Positions 19,348 through 27,295 of a stretch of DNA of 64,000 bases are shown in pieces. The stretch covers positions 620,001 through 684,000 of the forward strand of contig NZ_LQXS01000002.1 of assembly GCF_001586775.1 (NCBI RefSeq), in the 5' to 3' direction. The notes under the pieces were generated by a model. That model had not been told where the DNA came from. It did no database searches and was given only the letters and a program-made list of their open reading frames with translations. The position numbers and the translations under genes were made by a program. Origin of the DNA: Sphingobacterium populi (GTDB lineage Bacteria; Bacteroidota; Bacteroidia; Sphingobacteriales; Sphingobacteriaceae). Positions within the stretch are counted from its first letter, which is position 1, and the number at the start of each line of letters is the position of its first letter.

Positions 19348-20361
19348 CTATCTATGTTGTTCTAGGAATGCTAAAATATCTACGCCATCTGCATAATCAT
19401 CCAACGCTGGACATTGGCTCTCGCCAAATGTAAATAGCGGTACATTGGATGAGATCTGTGCATTGGTGACCACGCATTGGATTTGATCTTGTGCCGCATC
19501 CAGATCATTGGCCACATCGGCCAATGTAGCATAACGCTCAAAATGCACGACGGCGAGGGGAGAAGCCCAGTTTTTGTCTTCTTTAAGCAATAGAAAACCA
19601 TTGTCGAAATGCACATCGCCATTGATTAAGAAAATAGACTTATTATAGTCGTAATTATTGCCATATTTGTGATGTTGGCTTACCGATTGGAAATCAGCAA
19701 TACCTTCGTAAAACTGTGCGATATCGTAATTTTCTGGTATATAAATTTTTGATACCGAACGACAACCTAAGCCGAAATAATCGAAAATATCATGGCCTAG
19801 TTGCGCTATTTGTTCGGGCGTTTCACTGCCATCCAGAATAGCGACAGAGTTTCTATTTTTGCGGATGATATGTGGTTTTTTGCCGAAATAATACTCAAAA
19901 TAGCGAGCAGAATTGTTGCTTCCGGTCGCGATGATAAGATCATGTGCTCCTAAACGCTCAACGATTTCAATTTTAGCGGCAAATTGAGGTTCTATTTCTA
20001 CGAGCTGTTGCAAAATCCAAGTCGTCAACCCCGCATCATCCGACGAAGGCTTGATTTGCACCTTAAAACCGCTTATTAATACGCTCAAAATATCATGAAA
20101 ACCTACTAGTGGTATATTGCCCGCTAATACCAGCGCGACGGTTTTGTCCGAAGAGTTATCAGGAAGTGTCTCCGTCCAGTTGCTTAGCTGTTTGGAGGTA
20201 AGATTTTGTGCGATTGCATGCAGCTGCAGATATACGTTTTCGGTCGTATACCAAGGGTTTTTAACTTCGATACGAGCTAAGAGATCGGCTAAACTTTGAT
20301 TGTTTGCACGCAGGAAATCACCTAATTGTGCGAATGCTGCTATACGTTGATTCTTTGTCAA
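19348..20361 (-). CDS. Acyl-CoA reductase, LuxC-like
   Basis: This 337-residue protein shows the LuxC/aldehyde dehydrogenase pattern. VALVLAGNIPLVGFHDILSV is at about 75-94, IKPSSDD at 103-109, LIIATGSNNSARYFEYYF and IIRKNRNSVAIL follow, and the putative catalytic Cys is C200 in YFGLGCRSVSKIYIP. Family members reduce acyl-CoA or acyl-thioesters to aldehydes. In Bacteroidota this gene typically stands divergent from a 4Fe-4S ferredoxin, as here, which hints at a shared redox role; the natural substrate is unknown. No luciferase or other lux genes are present. Confidence 0.85.
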   Translation of the reverse strand: MTKNQRIAAFAQLGDFLRANNQSLADLLARIEVKNPWYTTENVYLQLHAIAQNLTSKQLSNWTETLPDNSSDKTVALVLAGNIPLVGFHDILSVLISGFKVQIKPSSDDAGLTTWILQQLVEIEPQFAAKIEIVERLGAHDLIIATGSNNSARYFEYYFGKKPHIIRKNRNSVAILDGSETPEQIAQLGHDIFDYFGLGCRSVSKIYIPENYDIAQFYEGIADFQSVSQHHKYGNNYDYNKSIFLINGDVHFDNGFLLLKEDKNWASPLAVVHFERYATLADVANDLDAAQDQIQCVVTNAQISSNVPLFTFGESQCPALDDYADGVDILAFLEQHR

Positions 20362-20457
20362 AATGCTATTTTCTTTAAATTATTTAGAACAAATATCACC
20401 GAATTTTGCTCTATCTTTGCAGGCAGTTGTAAATCCTATGAATAATAATCTATAATA

Positions 20458-20492
20458 TTTGTAGATATTAAATGTAGGATTGTTTAACTTTG
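20458..20492 (+). promoter_or_regulatory. Candidate promoter of the ferredoxin gene
   Basis: TTTG (20458-20461) and TAACTTTG (20485-20492) match the Bacteroidota -33 and -7 boxes with 23-bp spacing. This leaves a leader of about 35 nt before the ATG at 20534. TATCTTTG at 20412-20419 is a second -7-like box without a -33 partner. Confidence 0.5.
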
Positions 20493-20533
20493 AAGTGCAA
20501 AACTAGTTTAAAAAAATTATTGAGAGGATATAA

Positions 20534-20884
20534 ATGGCAATTAAAATAACAGACGAGTGTATAAACTGTGGTGCATGTGAGCCAGAATGCCCTAATAATG
20601 CTATCTACGATGCAGGAGTAACTTGGAAATTTTCGGAAGGTACAGCATTAGAAGGTATCATTGATTTTGGTGACGGAGTTACATTGGACGCAAATGAGTC
20701 TCAAGATGCAGTGTCAAATGAAGTTTATTACATCGTGTCAGACAAATGTACGGAATGTGTAGGTTTTCATGATGAACCACAATGTGCTGCAGTATGTCCG
20801 GTAGACTGCTGTGTGGAAGATGAAGATGTAGTAGAGTCGGAAGAAGAATTACTGTCGAAGAAAGCTTGGCTTCATGCGGAGTAA
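20534..20884 (+). CDS. 4Fe-4S dicluster ferredoxin
   Basis: A 116-residue cytoplasmic electron carrier with two cluster motifs. CINCGACEPECP is at residues 10-21, and CTECVGFHDEPQCAAVCPVDC is the second, with the longer spacer typical of Chromatium/Azotobacter-type 2[4Fe-4S] ferredoxins (Fer4 Alvin type). The acidic C-terminus (CCVEDEDVVESEEELL) is also family-like. It is transcribed away from the acyl-CoA reductase gene and closed by its own terminator. Its redox partner is not known. Confidence 0.93.
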   Translation: MAIKITDECINCGACEPECPNNAIYDAGVTWKFSEGTALEGIIDFGDGVTLDANESQDAVSNEVYYIVSDKCTECVGFHDEPQCAAVCPVDCCVEDEDVVESEEELLSKKAWLHAE

Positions 20885-20920
20885 TTAATTGCGATTAAAA
20901 TAAGTATATATTACTTTGTA

Positions 20921-20959
20921 AAGAAAAGCATCAGGATTATCCTGATGCTTTTCTTTTTT
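20921..20959 (+). terminator. Rho-independent terminator after ferredoxin
   Basis: A perfect 15-bp stem (20921-20935 with 20941-20955) with loop ATTAT, followed by a T run. Confidence 0.9.
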
Positions 20960-21000
20960 CGAAAATTTCCCTATCTTCAGGTTTAATTTACTGCTAAATT

Positions 21001-22491
21001 ATGAATATATACGAAGGTATCTCCATTGGCCTTTACATGGTCTTGATGCTCCTGATTGGTTTTTATTCTTATAAAAAATCTACTGCCAATACCGAAGAAT
21101 TTTTGTTAGGAGGACGCAGTCTTGGTGCTGCTGTTACGGCATTATCGGCTGGTGCTTCGGATATGAGTGGCTGGCTACTTATGGGGCTTCCTGGCGCTAT
21201 GTATTTATCGGGATTGTCAGCCTCATGGATTGCAATCGGATTGACCTTTGGCGCATTTATGAACTATGTATTAGTAGCGCCACGCCTGCGTGCCTACACC
21301 GAAGTGGCCAATAATGCCATTACCTTGCCCGTATATTTTGAAAATCGATTTCGGGATAAATCACAGTTATTGAAAATTACCGCCAGTGTGCTCATTTTGA
21401 TATTCTTTACGTTATACACTTCTGCAGGAATGGTATCTGGCGGGCGCTTGTTTGAGTCCGCATTCAATATGGATTATACGACAGGTCTGATGGTTACTAG
21501 CGCCGTGGTGGTTGCCTATACTTTCTTAGGCGGTTTTTTGGCAGTCAGTTTAACAGATTTTGTGCAAGGCGCGATTATGGTGTTGGCGTTGGTTATTCTG
21601 CCCGTTGTCATGATCATTGAACTCGGTGGGCTGGGAGAGACGTTTTCCATCATTCGGCAGAAAAATCCGGATTATCTGGATCTTTTTAAAGGGACGACTA
21701 CGGTCGGCATCGTGTCGTTATTGGCTTGGGGTTTTGGTTATTTTGGCCAACCGCATATTTTGGTTCGCTTTATGGCGATTGATAAAGTGAGCCAGCTAAA
21801 GAAAGCACGCAACATTGGTATTAGCTGGATGATCTTTACCGTTGGCGGTGCCATGTTAGTCGGTTTGTTCGGGATTGCTTACCTTACTAAAAATGATGTG
21901 GCGATGATGTCGCAGTTTGATGCATCGAAGGAGATGGCGGAGACGATCTTTATTTATTTATCTCGCATCATGTTTCACCCGCTGATTGGCGGTTTCCTGT
22001 TGTCGGCTATTTTAGCGGCAGTGATGAGTACAATTTCGTCGCAACTGCTCGTGACGGCGAGTTCGATGACGGAGGATATCTATAAGGCCTTGCTCCATAA
22101 GAAAGCTTCTGCATCGCGTATGCTGATTGTGAGTCGCATGTCGGTGCTGTTGGTCGCGCTTATTGCAATTTTACTTTCCTTAAATCCGCAGGATAGTATT
22201 TTGAATCTAGTGGGTAATGCTTGGGCAGGTTTTGGAGCAGCATTTGGTCCGGTTGTGTTATTGTCATTGTTGTGGCGCAAATCTACGCGATGGGGAGCCC
22301 TAAGTGGAATGTTGACGGGCGGTATTGTGGTGCTTTTGTGGGTTTATATGCCGCATAATTATAAGGAAGTTTACGAGATTATTCCAGGATTTTTTGCGGC
22401 ATTATTGGTCAATGTTTTGGTTTCTTTGGCTACGTATCATTCCGATAATGCGATCGCAGAAGATTTTGATAAAATGGAGCGTATGCTTTAG
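21001..22491 (+). CDS. putP: Sodium/proline symporter
   Basis: This 496-residue member of the sodium:solute symporter family has about 13 membrane helices. LSAGASDMSGWLLMGLPGA near residue 48 is the PutP motif of helix 2 that holds Na+/proline ligands, and GGFLAVSLTDFVQG and the SSQLLVTASSMTEDIYK segment are also PutP-specific. It imports L-proline with Na+ as nutrient or osmolyte. It stands alone between two terminators. Together with the betaine importer and proCBA it completes a nearby set of osmolyte genes. Confidence 0.93.
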   Translation: MNIYEGISIGLYMVLMLLIGFYSYKKSTANTEEFLLGGRSLGAAVTALSAGASDMSGWLLMGLPGAMYLSGLSASWIAIGLTFGAFMNYVLVAPRLRAYTEVANNAITLPVYFENRFRDKSQLLKITASVLILIFFTLYTSAGMVSGGRLFESAFNMDYTTGLMVTSAVVVAYTFLGGFLAVSLTDFVQGAIMVLALVILPVVMIIELGGLGETFSIIRQKNPDYLDLFKGTTTVGIVSLLAWGFGYFGQPHILVRFMAIDKVSQLKKARNIGISWMIFTVGGAMLVGLFGIAYLTKNDVAMMSQFDASKEMAETIFIYLSRIMFHPLIGGFLLSAILAAVMSTISSQLLVTASSMTEDIYKALLHKKASASRMLIVSRMSVLLVALIAILLSLNPQDSILNLVGNAWAGFGAAFGPVVLLSLLWRKSTRWGALSGMLTGGIVVLLWVYMPHNYKEVYEIIPGFFAALLVNVLVSLATYHSDNAIAEDFDKMERML

Positions 22492-22505
22492 GAATAGCAC
22501 CTATA

Positions 22506-22549
22506 CATAAATAATAAGGCGACCCCAAAAGGTCGCCTTATTATTTATG
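22506..22549. terminator. Bidirectional terminator between putP and rpsU
   Basis: A perfect 19-bp stem (22506-22524 with 22531-22549) with loop CCAAAA and A/T-rich outer arms on both sides, between two convergent genes. Confidence 0.9.
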
Positions 22550-22566
22550 TAGTAAGAATACGTTAC

Positions 22567-22758
22567 TTACGCGTTGTCTAACTGTAAGGATTCTTTATAG
22601 ATCGCTTTCTTCACTTGGGTACGACGAGTAATAGATTTTTTCTCGTAAGCCTGACGTGAACGTAACTCTCTCAAAACGCCAGTTTTCTCGAATTTCTTCT
22701 TGAAACGTTTCAATGCTCTATCTAACGATTCTCCTTCTTTTACATTTACAATAATCAT
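22567..22758 (-). CDS. rpsU: Small ribosomal subunit protein bS21
   Basis: This 63-residue basic protein starts MIIVNVKEGESLDRALKRFKKK and carries the RQAYEKKS...RRTQVKKA tail, the Bacteroidota form of bS21. It binds the 30S platform next to the 3' end of 16S rRNA. In Bacteroidota, bS21 with bS18 and bS6 is known to hide the anti-Shine-Dalgarno sequence, which explains why genes of this phylum rarely use one. This gene carries a strong Shine-Dalgarno sequence, so its translation can respond to how many ribosomes lack bS21. Confidence 0.96.
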   Translation of the reverse strand: MIIVNVKEGESLDRALKRFKKKFEKTGVLRELRSRQAYEKKSITRRTQVKKAIYKESLQLDNA

Positions 22759-22771
22759 AGCTTTTTATATA

Positions 22772-22780
22772 CCTCCTTTC
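22772..22780 (-). promoter_or_regulatory. Strong Shine-Dalgarno sequence before rpsU
   Basis: Read on the minus strand, GAAAGGAGG ends 13 nt before the rpsU start codon. It is the clearest ribosome binding site in the window and stands out in a genome whose other starts lack one. Retention of such a site at rpsU is an established feature of many Bacteroidota and is thought to allow autoregulation. Confidence 0.85.
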
Positions 22781-22800
22781 GTTGTGGAATTCTTGGTGTG

Positions 22801-22831
22801 CAAAGGTACTTTAATTCATGGATATATGAAA
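22801..22831 (-). promoter_or_regulatory. Promoter of rpsU
   Basis: On the minus strand TACCTTTG (22808-22801) is a perfect TAnnTTTG -7 box. TTTC (22831-22828) stands at the -33 position with 19-bp spacing. The predicted leader is about 35-40 nt and contains the Shine-Dalgarno sequence. Confidence 0.6.
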
Positions 22832-22860
22832 GCTTTATTCTGAAAATAAATAAGCAACGC

Positions 22861-23490
22861 CTACAACTGCCAGTCAGCTACGATTTTTTCTAACGGCTCT
22901 TCAGCACTGCATAGGGCGGTGCGTATGCCAAGTAATTTGGCGGTTGCCAAATGTTGCGGACTGTCATCAATAAATAGTGTTTCTTCAGCAGTGATCTTTG
23001 CATCGTTCAGCACGTAATCAAATATTTCGCGGTCTGGCTTCCGCATACCCATCTGATGTGAATAGTATGTTTTTTCGAAGAATACTGCATTGCTTTCTAC
23101 ACCATACACATCTTGTATGTGCTGCATGCAGTAGGCGTAATGGATCTCGTTGTTGTTGCTAAGTAAGAATAGACGGTATTTGCTATTTAATTGCTGTAGC
23201 AATTCATGCTTCCCTGCGGGAACACCAATGAGTAAGGCATTCCACGCTTGATCAATGTCTTCATCCGACAAGTGAGGAGCATTGGCCAATGTTCGGATGC
23301 CATCACGAAATTGTGCTGGACTAATCAATCCTTTGTCAAACTGGTCAAAAATTTCATTTTGCTGTTTGTGAGCAAATACTTCCTCAACATTTTGTACACC
23401 TAGTTGGCTAAAAGCTTGTTGCGCTAAGATAAAATCGATTGAGAAAATCACGTTGCCGTAATCGAGTATGATATTTTTAATATTTTGCAT
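22861..23490 (-). CDS. HAD-superfamily phosphatase (HAD-IA, YihX-like)
   Basis: A 209-residue cytoplasmic hydrolase. Motif I is IILDYGNVIFSID (about 6-18), where the second Asp of the common DxD is replaced by Gly, as in the YihX/epoxide hydrolase-N-like group. Motif II is LFLLSNNNEIHY, motif III is the Lys in MGMRKPDREIFDYVL and motif IV is TLFIDDSPQHLATAKLLGI. Such enzymes dephosphorylate sugar phosphates or nucleotides. I chose ATG 23490, placing motif I near the N-terminus; an upstream TTG (23538) would add 16 unlikely residues. Substrate unknown. Confidence 0.85.
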   Translation of the reverse strand: MQNIKNIILDYGNVIFSIDFILAQQAFSQLGVQNVEEVFAHKQQNEIFDQFDKGLISPAQFRDGIRTLANAPHLSDEDIDQAWNALLIGVPAGKHELLQQLNSKYRLFLLSNNNEIHYAYCMQHIQDVYGVESNAVFFEKTYYSHQMGMRKPDREIFDYVLNDAKITAEETLFIDDSPQHLATAKLLGIRTALCSAEEPLEKIVADWQL

Positions 23491-23578
23491 CTGTAGATTT
23501 TGATTTGTCGCTACAAATATCGATAATTGCATCGTCAAAACAGCTATTCATGCATCGTTTCTGACAATATAAATAACC

Positions 23579-23652
23579 GCGCCTATAGCTCAGTCGGTTA
23601 GAGTAGAAGACTCATAATCTTTTGGTCCCTGGTTCGAGCCCAGGTGGGCGCA
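23579..23652 (+). tRNA. tRNA with CAT anticodon (tRNA-Met, or Ile2)
   Basis: A 74-nt cloverleaf: acceptor GCGCCTA/TGGGCGC with discriminator A, D arm GCTC/GAGT, anticodon stem GAAGA/TCTTT with loop CTCATAA (anticodon CAT) and T arm CCTGG/CCAGG with TTCGAGC loop. CCA is not encoded. A perfectly paired first acceptor base pair (G-C) excludes the initiator tRNA. Elongator Met and lysidine-modified Ile2 cannot be separated safely by eye. The downstream recombinase suggests that the 3' end served as an attachment site. Confidence 0.93.
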
Positions 23653-23660
23653 CAAATCTA

Positions 23661-23696
23661 AAAAGTCGTTTTTCTGCACGGAAAACGGCTTTTTTT
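23661..23696 (+). terminator. Terminator after the tRNA
   Basis: AAAAGTCGTTTT (23661-23672) pairs with AAAACGGCTTTT (23682-23693) with one G-U pair, followed by a T run. Confidence 0.75.
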
Positions 23697-23787
23697 GTTT
23701 CTCAGGGTACTTTAGGAGCTTGTACCCTGCGCTAATTGGAGTTCTCCGATTGGTGTGATTTACATAGTTTTTTGTTGAACTTCACGT

Positions 23788-23809
23788 AAATGTGTTACAA
23801 ATGTGTTAC
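23788..23809 (+). repeat. Two tandem 11-bp repeats before the integrase gene
   Basis: AAATGTGTTAC occurs twice head to tail (23788-23798, 23799-23809), and a 10-bp copy (AAATGTGTTA) occurs at 25111-25120 near the end of the integrase gene. Tandem repeats next to an integrase gene and its att site often are arm-type binding sites; that role is inference. Confidence 0.5.
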
Positions 23810-23836
23810 AGCGTTTGCGTGGCAATTGTAAAAATT

Positions 23837-25141
23837 ATGGCAACAGTTAGCGCCAAGGTGTTTGGTCACCACAAAAAAGCAGATGGAACTTTTAATGTTA
23901 AAATCTGTGTACAACACAAAAGAGTTAGAAAGTATTTAGATACTTCGCACTTTTTAGTTAAAAAGCAACTAACGAGCGACTTCAAAATCAAGGATCCCTT
24001 CGTCGCCGATAAAGTTGAATCCCAGTTAAGAGAGTATAGAAAGCTGATTAGTGAACTGGATGATCGGTTAGATTTCTTTACCGCAGAAGCATTGAGAGAT
24101 TACTTACTAAATCAAAATGAGGATATCGACTTTTTAAAGTTTTGTTCTTCTCATATTGAAAGTCTAAAACAGAGTGGTAGAGTAGGATCAGCCAATAACT
24201 TTAGAGTCGTTAGAAATAGCTTGACTGATTATTTTAAAAGGGAAGCCATTTCGATAAAGGAGGTGCATTCTAATATGCTTGCGAGCTATGAAAAGTACTT
24301 ACGCTCGGAAAGGATGATTACTCGTTTTAATCAGAATGGAACCACAGTTGTAACAAAGAATAAAGGTCTCTCAAATAGTGGACTACATAATCACATGCGT
24401 GATCTGCGTACGTTGTTCAATGCTGCTCGAGATCTTTATAATAATGAAGATTTGGGAATCTATCGCATAAAACATTATCCTTTCAAAAAGTATAAAATTG
24501 GTTCGGCACCATTAACAAAAAAAAGAAATCACACAATTGGCCAGGTTTTAAAAATTAAACATTGTGTTACTAAAGGCGAGAGCAGGGCTGAACTCGCCAA
24601 AGATATGTATATGCTTTCTTTTTACTTATGCGGAATGAATGCCGTAGATATATACAACTTATGTGCAGATAACATTGTTAATGGTCGAGTAGATTACTAT
24701 CGATCAAAAACGAAAGGTAAACGAAAAGACAATGCCTTTATAAGTGTAAAATTAGTAGATGAAGCGAAGCCTTTATTGATCAAGTATATTGGTAAAATTA
24801 CCAATCGCTATTCTAGAATTGATGGCTTTAACTGGGCTTTATGTAAGGGTATGGAACAATTAAAAGAAATAACAGGTCTACCTGAAGTTACGATGTACTG
24901 GGCCCGACATTCGTTTGCCAATATTGCCAGAAATAAATGTAGGATGAGTAAAGACGACGTTGCGCTAGCTCTGAACCATGTAGACAACGCTAACCAAACG
25001 ACAGATATTTACATTTCGAAGGATTGGAGTATAGTAGATGATGTGCAAAGACGTGTAATATCTGAACTAAAAAAAGTCGAAGCTAAACAAATGAAAGCCT
25101 GTACAGATAAAAATGTGTTATTTCAAATTACTAAACTATGA
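23837..25141 (+). CDS. Tyrosine recombinase/integrase of a tRNA-associated element
   Basis: A 434-residue Bacteroidota-type integrase. It has an N-terminal arm-binding domain (MATVSAKVFGHHKKADGTFNV), a SAM-like core-binding domain with FLKFCSSHIESLK, and a catalytic domain with R357-H358 in YWARHSFAN, H381 in LNHVDN and nucleophile Y392 in TTDIYI. The first catalytic Arg is absent (SFYLCGMNAVDIYNL), as in several Bacteroidota integrases. I chose ATG 23837; earlier GTG 23792 and ATG 23801 run through the tandem repeats. The gene lies 184 bp downstream of the tRNA, the usual place for an integrase after insertion. Its stop overlaps the next start (ATGA). Confidence 0.92.
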   Translation: MATVSAKVFGHHKKADGTFNVKICVQHKRVRKYLDTSHFLVKKQLTSDFKIKDPFVADKVESQLREYRKLISELDDRLDFFTAEALRDYLLNQNEDIDFLKFCSSHIESLKQSGRVGSANNFRVVRNSLTDYFKREAISIKEVHSNMLASYEKYLRSERMITRFNQNGTTVVTKNKGLSNSGLHNHMRDLRTLFNAARDLYNNEDLGIYRIKHYPFKKYKIGSAPLTKKRNHTIGQVLKIKHCVTKGESRAELAKDMYMLSFYLCGMNAVDIYNLCADNIVNGRVDYYRSKTKGKRKDNAFISVKLVDEAKPLLIKYIGKITNRYSRIDGFNWALCKGMEQLKEITGLPEVTMYWARHSFANIARNKCRMSKDDVALALNHVDNANQTTDIYISKDWSIVDDVQRRVISELKKVEAKQMKACTDKNVLFQITKL

Positions 25142-25293
25142 AGACGTTTTTAAGACTTGTTTTAACTTCGATTATCTCCACTATTGGCCTTTTTGCCGCT
25201 CTAAGTATGGTAAATCCTTGGATCGGATATTCCGTTGCGCTTGGAGGATGGTTTATATTCATCTATAGTACAACTAATGGTAATCGTAAATAG
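25138..25293 (+). CDS. 51-residue membrane peptide coupled to the integrase
   Basis: The start overlaps the integrase stop in an ATGA arrangement, strong evidence for translational coupling. The peptide begins MKTFLRLVLTSIISTIGLFA and continues to GYSVALGGWFIFIYS, giving two predicted membrane helices, then a short polar tail ending NGNRK. I do not recognise it. It is followed 13 bp later by a 15-bp hairpin that would end the transcript. It could be a holin-like or membrane-sensing accessory of the element, but nothing shows this. Confidence 0.6.
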   Translation: MKTFLRLVLTSIISTIGLFAALSMVNPWIGYSVALGGWFIFIYSTTNGNRK

Positions 25294-25306
25294 CTTGTGC
25301 TCTATG

Positions 25307-25342
25307 AAACATAGGTCTTAATTTAGTTTAAGGCCTATGTTT
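25307..25342 (+). terminator. Hairpin terminator after the integrase operon
   Basis: AAACATAGGTCTTAA (25307-25321) pairs with TTAAGGCCTATGTTT (25328-25342), 15 bp with one G-U pair, loop TTTAGT. The T run is short. Confidence 0.65.
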
Positions 25343-25786
25343 AACCTGGTATATACTGGTGTATAATTTGGCGATATGATATAAAAGTCTATAATCCCGC
25401 TGGGATCATATTTTGAGTGCAAAATCGCGATTTAAGATGCCATGAAGCCCTTTTTAGAAAAGTGACTCACCGAAAAGCTCACCTTGTTTTTTAGCTGCAA
25501 ATGCTATTTTATAAATCTACGAATTTAATCCATATTATAATGAAGAATATGTACCTCTTTGCAATCGTAATCGACTGAGCTAGTCGATCACACAAAACTT
25601 TCTTGAATAGCATAAAAATGTCGTAATTTACTCTCGGTAATTGTAATCATAACCAATTAGTAACAGCTAGAAAAAATTCTAGTTGCCATATGTTGTATGA
25701 ACATATTTTTACCCAAATAGCAATCAAGATACTAAACACTTGCTATTACTACGTTGTAAATAAAGATGTTTATTAATTATTAACTA
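25343..25786. other. Intergenic stretch inside the putative element, no gene seen
   Basis: About 440 bp of AT-rich DNA between the integrase operon and the FtsK-like gene. I see no ORF with a plausible start, no tRNA end copy and no clear repeat. Confidence 0.5.
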
Positions 25787-27295
25787 ATGAATAACAATGA
25801 TTCTTCCGAAGACTTAGTAGAAAAGTATGGAACTTATGACCCACAATTAGATTTGTCATCTTATCGGCATCCAACATTAGAATTGTTGCCAGAATCACAG
25901 CGTCTATGGCTCTCTAATGTCAAGACTAGTTACCGTAATTTTGAGCTGCCATTGTTGTTAGGAACTGCGCCGTCAATTATTGTACGAGATCTTTACCATC
26001 ATCCAAATTTACTACTAGCAGGGACAATAGCATCTGGAAAAACGCAGTTCATATATAATCAGATAATCAGCTGGCTGTATGTTTTTCATCCAGCGGAATT
26101 GAAGTTTATAATTTGTCGTAGTAAATCCGTTGATTATAATTCTATTGCTAAGATTGAAAGACACTTCTTGTCTAAGTTACCCGGTGCAGAACCGGCTATA
26201 GCCGAGAGTGGTCAGGTAGCTAAGACTATAAATGCTCTATTAATTGAGTGTGACCAGAGATTGGATTTATTTACTACGGCAGGCGTAAAAACGATTAAGG
26301 ATTATAATAACTTATTCATCCATAGAAAACTTAATCCTGCCGATGGGCATCGATTTTTATCTAATATCGTATTGATAATGGATGACATGCAAACATTCCT
26401 AGATGGAGACGTAACAAGCTCATTGATTAGTTTGACGCAAAGGAACTTGTATACTGGGATATATTTTATTGCCGCTACAAGTCAGATCATGTCTCGAAGC
26501 ATTACTCCCCAACTTAGAGCGAATTTTAGTGTTCGGTTAGCGATGCGTTTGATGTCTCAAAATGAATCGCGAAAAATATTGGATCGGGTAGGAGCAGAAA
26601 AGTTAAATCCGCCTGGTGAACTAATTTTTGAACAGGGAGATAGACTTCTTACGGTTAAACAGCCTTTCGTAGACTATGATGTTATACAGAACGTCTGTGA
26701 TTTCGTAGGCTCCCAGAGAGGCTATCCTAATGCCTATCTATTGCCTATAACAAATGTCGAGGAAGCAATTTTCTTTAGTGATTTTGATATTTACGATCGT
26801 GATCCGCTCTTTGAAGAATCAGCTAGATTAATCGTGATGCACCAGCAAGGTTCAACTTCGTTGATACAGCGCAAATTAAAACTTGGATATAACCGAGCTG
26901 GGAGAATAATGGATCAATTAGAAGGTGCGGGAATAGTTGGGTCGTTTGAAGGTAGTAAGGCAAGGGAGGTATTTTATGCAGATGAATATGCATTAGAACA
27001 ATATTTGGAAACTATAAACGCCTCTAACTCTTTAAAATTATCGAATTTTACTCCTCCAGATAATATTCTACACAATGGAAATAGCAAAATTGATAAAATC
27101 GTTGAACAACCAGAGAAGTTAGTACAACCCGAGTCGGGTAAAGAGAATATAGTAATAAAATCACCGATTGATTCCTATCACAACGGGAATGATAGTAGAA
27201 AAGCACAACTTGCAATCGCAATTTTTATTTTAGCTATAATGTTGATCATCTACTTGATCAGCGGGTGGGAAGGTGTAGTAAACTGGCTTAAGTAG
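25787..27295 (+). CDS. FtsK/SpoIIIE-like DNA translocase with C-terminal membrane anchor
   Basis: This 502-residue protein has an FtsK-type motor: Walker A GTIASGKT (79-86), Walker B IVLIMDDMQTF (D199, D200), then GIYFIAATSQIMSRSITPQLRANF and SRKILDRVGAEKL, which follow FtsK order. A gamma-type winged helix follows (about 339-397, QRKLKLGYNRAGRIMDQLEGAG and GSKAREVFY). The four N-terminal membrane helices and linker of chromosomal FtsK are missing; instead a single hydrophobic helix lies at the very C-terminus (about 473-492). A gamma domain in true FtsK reads KOPS/FRS-type DNA motifs and is normally the last domain. The gene lies downstream of the integrase, so it probably belongs to the element and may serve DNA transfer or partitioning. 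Confidence 0.85.
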   Translation: MNNNDSSEDLVEKYGTYDPQLDLSSYRHPTLELLPESQRLWLSNVKTSYRNFELPLLLGTAPSIIVRDLYHHPNLLLAGTIASGKTQFIYNQIISWLYVFHPAELKFIICRSKSVDYNSIAKIERHFLSKLPGAEPAIAESGQVAKTINALLIECDQRLDLFTTAGVKTIKDYNNLFIHRKLNPADGHRFLSNIVLIMDDMQTFLDGDVTSSLISLTQRNLYTGIYFIAATSQIMSRSITPQLRANFSVRLAMRLMSQNESRKILDRVGAEKLNPPGELIFEQGDRLLTVKQPFVDYDVIQNVCDFVGSQRGYPNAYLLPITNVEEAIFFSDFDIYDRDPLFEESARLIVMHQQGSTSLIQRKLKLGYNRAGRIMDQLEGAGIVGSFEGSKAREVFYADEYALEQYLETINASNSLKLSNFTPPDNILHNGNSKIDKIVEQPEKLVQPESGKENIVIKSPIDSYHNGNDSRKAQLAIAIFILAIMLIIYLISGWEGVVNWLK

